Assembly (NCBI GenBank): GCA_054661495.1
Contig: BAAFSQ010000083.1
Span: forward strand, 1 to 38,301
DNA: 38,301 bases
From: Zygophlyctis sp. KS116
Taxonomy: Eukaryota > Chytridiomycota
Direction: 5' to 3'
The translations under genes were made by a program, and so were the position numbers. The stretch's first letter is position 1. Each line of letters opens with the position of its first letter. Positions 29,376 through 38,301 of the stretch are shown here, one piece after another. The notes under the pieces were generated by a model that was not told where the DNA came from, did no database searches, and saw only the letters and a list, made by a program, of their open reading frames with translations.

Positions 29376-29865
29376 TTAATAATTCTTTCGGAGTCTGAAC
29401 TTAATCTTGATCTACAATCTCGACTGCATTTTCAGATATCAAATAGATAAGTCATTGCTAGCATTGCTTTCACTCATAAACCCAATAAAACTCTAGTCAA
29501 ACATACCAATATATCGCCATTCATCATCCGATAGTAGCCTTTTCTTGAAATTATCATTAAGTGAATAATAGAACTTTTTTGGAAGAATGACATGCCTTGA
29601 ATGAATAATTGAGCGTTACCTGTATTCACAAAAGTCTGTGCAGTATTTATCAGAATATCTTATTTGTTTTTGAAAATCCTTGAGTTCCTTTGTTAGATCT
29701 TTTCGATGACAAAAGGGGGGAAGAGCTGTTTTAGTCATTTAATAATTCTTTCGGAGTCTGAACTTAATCTTGATCTACAATCTCGACTGCATTTTCTGAT
29801 ATCAAATAGATAAGTCATTGCTAGCATTGCTTTCACTCATAAACCCAATAAAACTCTAGTCAAAC
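29140..29865. repeat. 363-bp tandem duplication, two copies, about one mismatch
   Basis: Copy 1 is 29140-29502, copy 2 is 29503-29865. Reading them side by side I find one difference (TTCAGAT near 29431 against TTCTGAT near 29794). Each copy contains about 127 nt of CKS upstream sequence, CKS exon 1, intron 1 and most of exon 2. Copy 1 is the functional 5' end of the CKS gene; copy 2 is a truncated partial copy. The near-identity implies a very recent event. Confidence 0.93.
29493..29738 (-). pseudogene. Truncated partial copy of the second CKS gene
   Basis: In repeat copy 2 the CKS start codon recurs at 29738, with exon 1, the 24-nt intron (29596-29619) and exon 2 up to WRYIG. At the repeat junction the frame runs into the upstream sequence of copy 1 and ends after three foreign codons at a TAG (29493-29495). 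The predicted product of about 70 residues lacks the QSPGW loop, the hinge and the last strands, so it cannot fold as CKS. It lies between the intact gene and the NAD kinase gene and carries a copy of the promoter. Confidence 0.75.
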
Positions 29866-29938
29866 ATACAAATATAGCAGATAGAATCATTTAACACAAT
29901 ATCAACCTACTCTCAGTAAACAACGGCTCAAAACTCTA

Positions 29939-31024
29939 ATGACTGGAATTCTATTTATCACAAAATCATTGAATCAGGAAATGGTTGCAATTCTAAAAAC
30001 ATTATGTAAATGGCTTCATGCTCAAAGACCAGACTTGCGATTGTTCATTGATGAGAAAATTGAAGATATTCCGGATCATTGCAACTCTTGGAATCCGTCA
30101 TTCATTCTTTTAAGTAGAGATCAGATTGATTTAGTTGTTACTATCGGAGGGGATGGCACAGTGCTATATAGCTCTTGGTTATTTCAGAATTCAAATGTGC
30201 CACCAACCATGAGTTTTTCTTTTGGATCTTTGGGGTTTTTAACGGATTTTGATATCACAGCTATACGAGATGACATTATTGATTGGATAAATAATCCTCA
30301 AAATTATACGAAAACTACTAGAATGAGATTAACTGCAAAAGTATCACGATATGATTCTGAGAAGAAAATGTTAAAATCTAAAAGATCTAAGTCTTGGAAA
30401 GATGATCCATGTATATCGATTGTAGGAGATACTAGGATTACACCATCTCAAGAAACTTGGGTTGTTCTAAATGATGTTGTTATTGATAGAGGGCCAAGTG
30501 CATATATGACACAATTAGAAGTACTAGTAGATTCAGAAGACTGTACAGTTGTACAAGCTGATGGTTTGTTATTTGCAACACCTACAGGATCAACTGCATA
30601 TTCTGTAATTCTAAATCTTTTCTAATATTAGGTCTCTGCAGGTGGGTCTCTAGTTCATCCTCAAGTTCCGTGTATCTTAATGACTCCATTATGTCCACAT
30701 TCACTTTCTTTCAGACCAATGATTCTTCCAGATTCTGTGCAAGTCAAGGTTGTCGTTCCTCTAGATTCTAGATATTCGGCATGGGCGTCTTTTGATGGAA
30801 AGCATCGTATACAATTAAACTACGGTGATTCAATAACAATTAAAAAGTCTCGGTTGAATATGATTACAGTAGATCCTTGTTCATCCCCATGCTCTTCTTT
30901 AAATTGGTTTAAAAAACTTTCCAACACTTTACATTGGAATGTTCGAGCCAGACAACGTGGAACTGATGTATCAGAGGAGGAGGAACTTTTGAAAAAGTTG
31001 AATGGTTTATTCTCTATCAATTAG
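29939..31024 (+). CDS. NAD kinase (352 aa)
   Basis: Two exons join across intron 30605-30631 (27 nt). The NAD kinase signatures are all present: VVTIGGDGTVLYSSWLFQ (catalytic GGDGT), FSFGSLGFLTDFD, VLNDVVIDRGPSAYM (NE/D motif), LLFATPTGSTAYS joined by the splice to VSAGGSLVHP, and SLSFRPMILPDS. It phosphorylates NAD to NADP. The protein lacks the long N-terminal regulatory extension of yeast Utr1 and vertebrate NADK and carries no clear mitochondrial presequence, so a cytosolic enzyme is likely. A Lys/Ser-rich insertion (KMLKSKRSKSW) sits in the middle. Its start is divergent from the CKS duplication, 73 nt away. Confidence 0.93.
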
Positions 31025-31129
31025 AAATTATAATTAATGGATTCCTGGCGCCCAATGGTATCTAGTGTTGTCACTAGTGTTAATAGCGATCTTATCATCT
31101 TTTAATCTCTTTTTAATACACTAATTGCA

Positions 31130-34100
31130 ATGAGAACATTTACATGCCAATTACGGATTCATGATGAGAGGTTTTCTAAAGAGGATCTGCTTATATCTAC
31201 TGATCTGATTCCTGACTTGGAAGAGGGAGACTTGATCCAATTGTCACAAGGAACAGAGGAAGATGCGATCAAAGTTATTGTACAAGTAACGGCTGGGAGT
31301 ATGGATAAAGAGTTCTTATCAAAGCATCCGCAATTGTTGTTCTCTGCTAGTTCGGGGCTTGCAAATGCTGTTGAGCTAACACGGCGACGAGATATATTTA
31401 TCAAGAAGATTGATGATCAGTCAGCGATTTTAGATTTAGTAGAAATCTCGTTTAGAGATCAGTATGGTAACTGCAACTTAATTTTTAATCAATAGTTGCA
31501 AGGCCGGAAATGTGGAGATTGAAGCTATTGTTAGCTGGTACTACAGTTTACAAAGTATTTTTTTCATTTGATCCATAGGGGAAAAAGATATCATCTTTAG
31601 GAATAAGAGCTCAAATCAAGGATCTTTATTTAGGTGGGTCTCTAGTATCATCAGGATTGGTTACGGAGCGAACACGAGTAATCTTTCGTTCCGAGACCGC
31701 AAAATGCTTTATATATATCCAAATGTCGAAAGATATGTGGGAATTTGATGATGATGGAGAAATGTACTCTGAAAAATGTATTCACGGTTTTCTTCCAGAG
31801 TTATTTTCAAGATGGAAGGAAGCAAGTGCAAATCATGTCGTGTCTATTATTCTGTTTGCCAGAATATTTTATCCAAATCAAAAATCAAATTCATCAGCAT
31901 TCGAAAAACTAGATCCTTTAGCTGAAAAAGATCATGTGCTGCATACATTAGAGGATTTATCTGGAAGGTTATTTAATGATTTTTATAGAGTCATTATTGA
32001 TTGGGAGACTTGGGCAGATTGGTCAGAAGTCTTGAAAACAATCAAGCATGAATTTTACCGTTTTGAGAAAGATGTATTATCAAGACATGATTCAAACGGT
32101 TCAGTTGTTCTATTGGGAGAAAATTCACATTCCTCAGATGGGAATATATTAGAAGCTATTAATTTGGCTCTTAATCCATTTGATAAGCATTTCATTGACA
32201 GAGATCTTCTCCGGACAGGACTTTCTATTGTTTTAGTTACTCCAGGAGTCGGGTTTTTTGAAACTGAAAAAGAATTATCTAGAATTACATCTCAAAGAAT
32301 GACAGACAATGGGTTAAGTCTTGATCTGGTCTGCCTGTCAAAGCCCCCACTATTTTCAACGCCATTATTTAGATTTAATGCAGCCGAAGAAAATCACGAA
32401 AATATCTACGGATCAGAAGATAATTCTTCCTCATATATTTATTCTGCTTCGGATCGAATTTCAATTCCACAGTCACTCGCTGTCGGTGAACAATCAGACT
32501 ATATTTCAACAAAGCCTAGCCAGCCAACACGACAATATTATTGGATACCCCAATGGATTGATTGTAGTTACTGGAGTAGATTAGATATCTTGAATAATCC
32601 AGATGTATTTAGGCCTCGCTGTAAAATGCCCGATATTCAAGTCATGGGATCTGATCCTATAATAGCCCCATTGATTGATGACTTTATTTTCCCTCTCAAA
32701 AGTGCAATGCCTGTAAATGACGACGGTCAAATATTGCCGTCTGCAACAAATGTAGAATATGACGCATATGATGATGCTGTATTCGAGTCTGTATCTCAAA
32801 AAGTACATTCTAATTTATCCGGATCGATGGAAAATCGCAACTCTTCAATATTATCTGATAAAGTACGATATGATGGAAATCCTCTTACTAAAGCATCATC
32901 ATATAGCTCTGATATTTCTCCTAGCTATCTCATAAGTGGTCAGGAATATTCTAAAAAGACGGAAGCTGGAATGCAAAGCGCATCTTATGACCCTATGGAT
33001 GCTTCGAACTATACCAGCTCTATGAATCCAATTAAAATACGTCCCAGAAATGGATCTCCGCCCACAGATTACATCACTGGCCGTAGCATGCCCTCAACAG
33101 TTATGATTTCGCCTGGAGAACGATTTATTCGAAACTCGCCACGAAAAACTGCCGTTTTACAATCTCGTCAACCTGGCAATGTTCTGAATCCGCTTAGAAT
33201 TGGTCAAGTCGACAATAGAGCTTATCATCCTTGGAAACATGTTTTGCCAAACTCTCTACAGGATAAACCCTTGATGGATTGGAAGAATCTTTGCACGCCT
33301 GCATGCTTACCAATTACTACGGATTATTTCCCAACTCAAGAAGAACTATCAAATTTGTATCAGGAGTATACTTATTCTGTATCTTGGGCAGATGATTCGA
33401 TTTACCAGGAGCAATCAGTCTCGGAACAGGAAAAAGTCGGAGCACTCTTGACAGAGCTTATCAGCCAGCGCCTTGCACAAGGCTATCAATTGATTACTCA
33501 GCCATTTTCTTTAGAGAGAAAAAATATACCGCCCCCTGAAAAGGGCGTCAGTCATGATGCTTTAAACATGGAACATAGAAAAGCTGGTAAGATTCCTATT
33601 TCTGTGCCTCATTACCTCTCCTTAGGAAATCATGTCCATCGCCTATTTTACGATTCTTCAGGAAAAAATGTTGAGGTAAAGCTCTATTTTATATAATTTA
33701 TCAGGTCAAACGTTATGTGAAGAATAATATATTTGATTCGCAAAGTACCTTATACCATTGTTCAATATGGCCAAAATATAGTGACTTTTACCGTGCCAAG
33801 AAGTTCATATTCTCCAGCCCATTATCAGCTCGCTATAATTGGAACTATCTAGACCATTTGATTTCTGGATATCAAGATGAAATGACAGAAAATCTGAAGT
33901 TTTGGCGGACCAGATATTTACTGATTCCATTTGAAAGCGAAAAAATATCGAAAAATAGCTTTTCAGTGTCTCCAGATGAAGTTTTTGATGAAGAGGAGGT
34001 TTTAGTGGCCGGTTTTTTGAAGTTTGTGGATTTTTTCGACAAGAATCAAAGCACTAGTAAAGGTGAAAAGGAAAAAATGAATTCAACCGGTCTAGCAAAA

Positions 34101-35456
34101 AAAGGGGTTAACATCATTTTGACCACATTTGATCCAGCAATTCATGTCCGAGGTGAATTATTGGGGAATAATCGCAGCGAAAGATCTGATAGTATTCCTG
34201 CAGTAACAATCAAAGAGAGGTTGACCAAAAACGCTCCCTTTGAAACTATTGCTAAGAATATGCAGCAAAGTGAGAACGGGGTGAATTTCAGTGATCGTCT
34301 GTGGCATTTCATAACTTATCGTCATGTATTCATAGGAAAGGATTGTGTAGATTGGTTCCTTCAGAATTTCGCAGACATTGATTCGAGGGAAGACGCCGTA
34401 AATTTTGGCAATATATTATTAAACCAGGGCTATTTTGAGCATGTTTTAGCCAAACATGGCTTTTTGGACGGTCATTACTTTTACCGAATCAAACAGGAAT
34501 ATGTATCTCAGGACCTCGTGCTTAAGACCAAATCGAATTCAAGCTGGTTTAAAACTTTAAGCTTGACACAGTTAGATATATTCAATTCTGACATGGAATC
34601 GAAGTTAAGTAAACTTAATACTTTAAAGCCTCGCCAAAATATGAAATTTGAAAGTAGAAAGTTTGAATTGACAAAACGAATTGGTAAATTAAACTATTCG
34701 ATTTAATAACAGTGTTGGATATGGATCCTAATGGAGTCTCTTCGCGTCATGAAATTTCAATTTTACAGTATATTCACTAAATTTAATATAAAGTTATGAT
34801 ACTATTTTCAATCCAAGGAATTGTTTTGGATTTCAAATACATTGGTTGATGTGCACGGCTAGGTTGATAGAGAATATGCTCCATACTTGGTCTAGATCCG
34901 CAGAAAAATGTGGGTTTAGACTCATAGAGGCTCCCATTCAGCAAACCATGCCTTTTGCTGATATAAATCCCTTTCAATCCGTGATCAGCATCGATTTTTC
35001 AGTCTCTCCTCCAAAGTTTGATTCGGAAGCTTCCGAAAATCCATTAAAAAACATTCCCGATGAATGGTTTGAACGAGGTATTTTTTTGTCTGATCATTAT
35101 TAGAGCTGTTGAAAAAATTTGATTTTGTTCTTGATACAGAAGCCGATGCCTTATTCTCAAATGTTGAATACTCATATCTCCGTACTCCATTTGTTTATAC
35201 TCAATTCATTCACAGAAGTGGAATAGCTATAGTCCAGATCATTCCTGGACAAGGCTATCGATGGGTCAAAAACAGACTTCATCTCACATCTATAAACTCA
35301 ATTTCTTCTCGTGCAACAGCGCACTCATTAAAAACAGACGTGATCAGACAGGAATTGTTTGATTTTGTAAAGAATCCGGACTTATTGTCAACTTTCTGGA
35401 AAGTCAGCACCGAGAAGATCTTGCGAGTGTTAAGGTTTGAACCGGCTGCAAAATGA
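31130..35456 (+). CDS. IML1: IML1/DEPDC5, GATOR1/SEACIT subunit and TORC1 repressor (1387 aa)
   Basis: Seven exons join across introns 31467-31495, 31555-31578, 33676-33704, 34684-34712, 34768-34793 and 35078-35103 (29, 24, 29, 29, 26 and 26 nt). The N-terminal domain has FSKEDLLISTDLIPDLEEGD, LVEISFRDQY, MWRLKLLLAGTTVYKG, RVIFRSETAKCFIYIQMSKD and MWEFDDDGEMYSEK, typical of IML1. A von Willebrand-like region and a disordered linker follow. A DEP domain (LWHFITYRHVFIGKDCVDWF, LLNQGYFEHV) comes at about residue 950-1050, then the C-terminal DMDPNG, LHYDTIFNPRNCFGFQIHW and CGFRLIEAPI. IML1 is the GAP-complex subunit that turns off Rag GTPases on the vacuole when amino acids are low. The stop codon overlaps the next start codon as ATGA. 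Confidence 0.94.
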
Positions 35457-35995
35457 GAGTCAGAAATGTACCTCATCAGGAAGGAAACTGGGCCACATTG
35501 GTGTATATCTCCTTGGATAATATATATCTGGATACATTTATTCATCAATGCATGCAATCTCTTAAAGATCAATCGCTGTGCCCGATGGAAGATCTTCATA
35601 TTTCACTTTCCAAAACTTTATATCTCAAAGCTCATCAAATTACCAATTTCATCAATGCTTTAGAGCGGCAAGTGCAGACCCAAAATTTTCAGATATCTTT
35701 TTCAGATCTAACGACTTATGAAAATGATGAAAGAACTTGCAACTTTTTAGCATTGAATGTATTAAGCGGGAAATCTGATCTGTTAAAATTAGTTAATGTA
35801 GTGAATACTGTTGCTTCTAGTTTCGGACATGCCAGCTATTATGAGGAACCAAGCTTTCATACCTCTTTTGCAAGGAGTTCAAATAGAATAGAAATCAATC
35901 CAAATTTAAACTCAAATGCAATACATTCTGTTATAGTTGATATAAACAGTATAAATGTAAAATGTGGCAATAGAATCTATGAAATAAACCTTTAA
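35453..35995 (+). CDS. USB1: USB1/MPN1, U6 snRNA 3' phosphodiesterase (180 aa)
   Basis: A single exon. The start VRNVPHQEGNWATLVYI matches 'RVRSFPHERGNWATHVYV' of human USB1. The two catalytic H-x-S/T motifs of the 2H phosphodiesterase fold are present: LHISLS and FHTSFA, with SYYEEPSFH before the second. NDERTCNFLALNV and KCGNRIYEINL complete the family pattern. USB1 trims the oligo(U) tail of U6 snRNA and leaves a 2',3'-cyclic phosphate or 3' phosphate end that protects it. The ATG at 35453 overlaps the TGA of IML1 by 4 nt; no upstream ATG in this frame gives a better start. It is convergent with MINDY; the two stop codons are 2 nt apart. Confidence 0.92.
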   Translation: MRVRNVPHQEGNWATLVYISLDNIYLDTFIHQCMQSLKDQSLCPMEDLHISLSKTLYLKAHQITNFINALERQVQTQNFQISFSDLTTYENDERTCNFLALNVLSGKSDLLKLVNVVNTVASSFGHASYYEEPSFHTSFARSSNRIEINPNLNSNAIHSVIVDINSINVKCGNRIYEINL

Positions 35996-35997
35996 TA

Positions 35998-36867
35998 CTA
36001 CATCAATATGCACTTGTCCCTTTTAGAATCAGATGAAGATCTTGATAAAGGCGCTTGCTTTTTTGTCTTTGTAAATCTCTCTTGCTCTTCAGACTCTTGT
36101 AATGATAATGCTAGCGCTAAATCCGCTGTTTGATCTTCCTGATTTGAATTATTTAGAAAATCTGAATTATAAAAACTGGAGTCCCCCTGTAAAGCAATAG
36201 ATTCCCAAACGATTTCAGAATTATCCAGAAATCCAGAGTCTGTTACCAGTGTATATAATACATCTTTAAATTTGACTAAAACTGAGAAATGATTTCCTCG
36301 AAAGAATATGTATAGATCATTATTCTCCAAACTTGAAAGTTCCAATAGTCCTACAGCCGTGGCTTGATTTGAAGAATCATTCAAGAAATCATGAATTATT
36401 TCCTGTTTAAACTCATCCTGGCCTGATATTGAAACCAACAGCGAAGAATAACATCCATACTCTTGAATAATTTCATATAAGCCTTGATTCTGAGGATCTA
36501 CAGTCCATGAATGGCAGGTTTTAACATTTAAAAAGTTGAATAATTCATCTGCATTCGTTTCTAATTTGAAACTAGAGTCGAAATGAACATTTACATCAAG
36601 CGGTACATGAAGCTTTTGTAGAGAGTTTAGCAACTTATCCATATTTACATTTTGAGAAGAATCATTTGTCAGAACCAATTCCCCAATCGCCGAGACAAGT
36701 TCCTCTTGCGAAATAGTATTTCTCTCGTTTAACAGTGGCATTAGTCCTCTAAGACTCAGAATGTTTGATAATGCTAATAATGGACATGGCCCATTTTCAT
36801 TCTGCATGACAATAGAAACATGCTTGTCAATAATAGGGGAATATATTCTCTTCAACGGAAACTGCAT
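35998..36867 (-). CDS. MINDY1: MINDY-family deubiquitinase with CaaX end (289 aa)
   Basis: A single exon. The catalytic centre QNENGPCPLLALSNIL carries the conserved Gln and the nucleophilic Cys, and FFRGNHFSVLVKF the catalytic His, as in MINDY-1/2 (FAM63). These enzymes prefer long K48-linked ubiquitin chains. Near the C-terminus, ADLALALSLQESEEQERF is a ubiquitin-interacting motif (MIU/UIM type). The last four residues CILM form a CaaX box, predicting farnesylation and membrane attachment, as proposed for animal MINDY-1. The ATG at 36867 is chosen because an upstream one at 36933 lies inside the coding sequence of the signal peptide peptidase, which ends 16 nt before. Confidence 0.9.
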   Translation of the reverse strand: MQFPLKRIYSPIIDKHVSIVMQNENGPCPLLALSNILSLRGLMPLLNERNTISQEELVSAIGELVLTNDSSQNVNMDKLLNSLQKLHVPLDVNVHFDSSFKLETNADELFNFLNVKTCHSWTVDPQNQGLYEIIQEYGCYSSLLVSISGQDEFKQEIIHDFLNDSSNQATAVGLLELSSLENNDLYIFFRGNHFSVLVKFKDVLYTLVTDSGFLDNSEIVWESIALQGDSSFYNSDFLNNSNQEDQTADLALALSLQESEEQERFTKTKKQAPLSRSSSDSKRDKCILM

Positions 36868-36883
36868 TAAAAAGAAAAACACG

Positions 36884-38132
36884 CTAATCGGCCTTTCTGC
36901 GACTTGATCTCTTTGGTGATTTGGAAGGTTCATCTTGAGATTTTCCAGTAAATTTCTTTAAAAGTGCAGATTCTTTTTCACTATCCCAGGCCAACATGTT
37001 TTTGGTATCCCCCAAGAAGAGTGAAGTAATCAATACAGATAAAATACACGCTGGCGACAAATATAATAATGCAGGCTATACATTAGACTTAATAAAATTA
37101 CCTGAGCTGCCTGAAAATTGTGCATGACTGTCATTGTTGAAATTAAACCAAATATATATGATAAAAAACAAGACTTAAAATAAGGTCTTGGATAATAGGA
37201 TGACAAGGGAGCCTTTTTTCCTTCTGGACTTGATAAATATCTATAATAATCATATCTAAGACAGAGAGCAATAAAAAATCCAGGTAAAGCTATATCGCCC
37301 AATCCTAATAAACTGAATTTTGTATTGTCGGGTGTAGATAAAATACCAGCATTAATTACTTCCCAAATATTCTTTGGCCATAAAACCTTTATAGGAACAT
37401 CAAAAGACTTTGCAACTGTTACCATAACATCAGTTCCTTAAATTTAGTAAATTAAAATATACCAAAAACCCAAAATATATCGTAAAAAAACAATCCAGAT
37501 AGTAACAGAATTCCAGTTTTAAAGGAATCAATTTGTAATAACTCAATTGCAGCAAATGAAAATACTACTCCGTAACAATTTGAGAGAATCCAGTGCTTAC
37601 TGAGTGCATACGCAATTGCAAATATTATAGAAACTTTTAATAGAAAAATGTGTACTAATCCAAATTTCCAATCCAGTAATTCTAAAATAAATTCTAGTTA
37701 ACTTACTATTTTCTTTGGCAGAGAACTGAAGATGAAAATACCCAGGTAGTTTACCAAATAAGCTAGAAATAATCGACACAATAAATTCAAACATTGAGCC
37801 AATTCCAACAAGGGAAAAATAAGCAGTCATAATGATATTTACCCATTTTTTATCTAAATATTTAACTGAGATTTAGAATCTAGGGACATACATATCACAT
37901 ACAAGGACAGCAAAGATACACTTCCATACAAGGGAAACATTTTAGCATCTTCAAAGGATAATACTTCACTGATGGATTCTTTTTCATCGGTTGATGGCTG
38001 AGCTATTAAGGAAAAGACAATTACCTTTTTAACTGAGGCAAAGCTACCCGCATAAATCGGAATCAATGCGAGAACAACGAGAGCACCATACGCAATAAAA
38101 ATCGTATTTTCAGGATCGTAGAGTTGTTCCAT
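36884..38132 (-). CDS. HM13: Signal peptide peptidase, intramembrane aspartyl protease (381 aa)
   Basis: Five exons join across introns 37866-37891, 37682-37706, 37437-37462 and 37076-37101 (26, 25, 26 and 26 nt). The active-site motifs are LFFYDIFWVFGTDVM (YD) and LLGLGDIALPG (GxGD), with the PAL motif in PALLYLSPACIL; all three are needed for catalysis. The remaining sequence gives nine membrane helices, starting with IAYGALVVLALIPIY. Signal peptide peptidase cuts leftover signal peptides in the ER membrane and works with ER quality control. The cytosolic tail is Lys/Ser-rich, ending KSPKRSSRRKAD, without a KKxx signal. The stop codon (36884-36886) lies 16 nt upstream of the MINDY start on the same strand. 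Confidence 0.94.
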
Positions 38133-38226
38133 TTGAAAACGCGCAATTGACGCAGGAACTCAAAGGCCCACAGTCGGAACGAATGGCCATGGAATCTCAA
38201 AGACCTGAATGGATCATTGAAAAGAT

Positions 38227-38301
38227 TTAAGGCATGGATTGTTGCCGCAGTTTCTTAAAAAAATGAAATTGATCTCTTCTGTTGCTTATCTCTGTTTGAT
38301 A
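38227..38301 (-). CDS. Possible 3' end of an unidentified gene running in from the right edge
   Basis: An open minus-strand frame enters at the right edge and ends at a TAA (38227-38229) after about 24 residues, including RRDQFHFFKKLRQQ. The basic, aromatic composition is protein-like, but the stretch is too short to judge. The 94 nt between it and the signal peptide peptidase start would be that gene's promoter; AACGCGCAATTGACGC lies there at about 38138. Confidence 0.25.
   Translation of the reverse strand, partial: YQTEISNRRDQFHFFKKLRQQSMP

Noticed and set aside
36868-36933. MINDY start at 36933
   Set aside because: It lies in another frame of the signal peptide peptidase's last exon; the next ATG falls after that gene's stop and fits the family.
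38183-38233. Plus-strand start ATGGCCATGGAATCTC as first exon of a new gene
   Set aside because: The frame stops after 15 codons with no GT donor before the stop.

Overview
The window is gene-dense, AT-rich nuclear DNA of a eukaryote that reads with the standard genetic code. The gene content fits a fungus, most likely an early-diverging, non-Dikarya lineage (inference). Pointers are a cytochrome b5-acyl-CoA dehydrogenase fusion, an FMP27-type bridge-like lipid transfer protein, a Set9/SUV4-20 enzyme with the fungal Cys-x2-Cys-x-x-His 'WPxR-like' element, IML1, MINDY, UBFD1 and USB1. I see no transposon, virus-like element, rRNA, tRNA or CRISPR.

The most striking feature is splicing. By joining reading frames to recognisable protein families I placed 62 introns in 17 genes. 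All are GT-AG. Sixty-one are 23-32 nt long and one is 56 nt. Almost every gene looks broken in a plain ORF view, and becomes full length once these tiny introns are removed.

Layout. 1-2800: start of an unknown gene (-), a small secreted Cys-rich protein (-), FAM32A (+) and the cytochrome b5-acyl-CoA dehydrogenase (+). 2820-6318: Sec7-PH Arf exchange factor (-), MOB1 (+) and mitochondrial ribosomal protein uL22 (-). 6435-13980: giant FMP27/BLTP2 (-) and a CKS cell-cycle subunit (-). 14237-19792: a 952-residue Cys-motif membrane protein (+), a WW protein (-), RMI1 (+), an unknown protein (+) and a GPI-like surface protein with an unresolved 5' end (-). 19950-24227: a 1295-residue SUV4-20-type methyltransferase with a PWWP-like segment and PIP boxes (-). 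24549-28080: Caprin-like coiled coil, GTPBP1/2-type GTPase and UBFD1 (all +). 28168-29865: a second, short Cys-motif membrane protein (-), a second CKS gene (-) and a very recent 363-bp tandem duplication of the CKS 5' end. 29939-38132: NAD kinase, IML1 and USB1 (all +), then MINDY and signal peptide peptidase (both -).

Genes are packed extremely tightly: divergent starts 16 and 36 nt apart, same-strand gaps of 15 and 16 nt, convergent stops 2 nt apart, and an IML1 stop codon that overlaps the USB1 start as ATGA. There is no operon logic by function, but several genes serve growth and cell-cycle control (IML1 on TORC1, MOB1, two CKS). The two Cys-motif membrane proteins share a previously unfamiliar cytoplasmic motif, and each lies beside a CKS gene; this is the best candidate for an undescribed family. 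All exon-intron models here are read by eye and lack RNA support.
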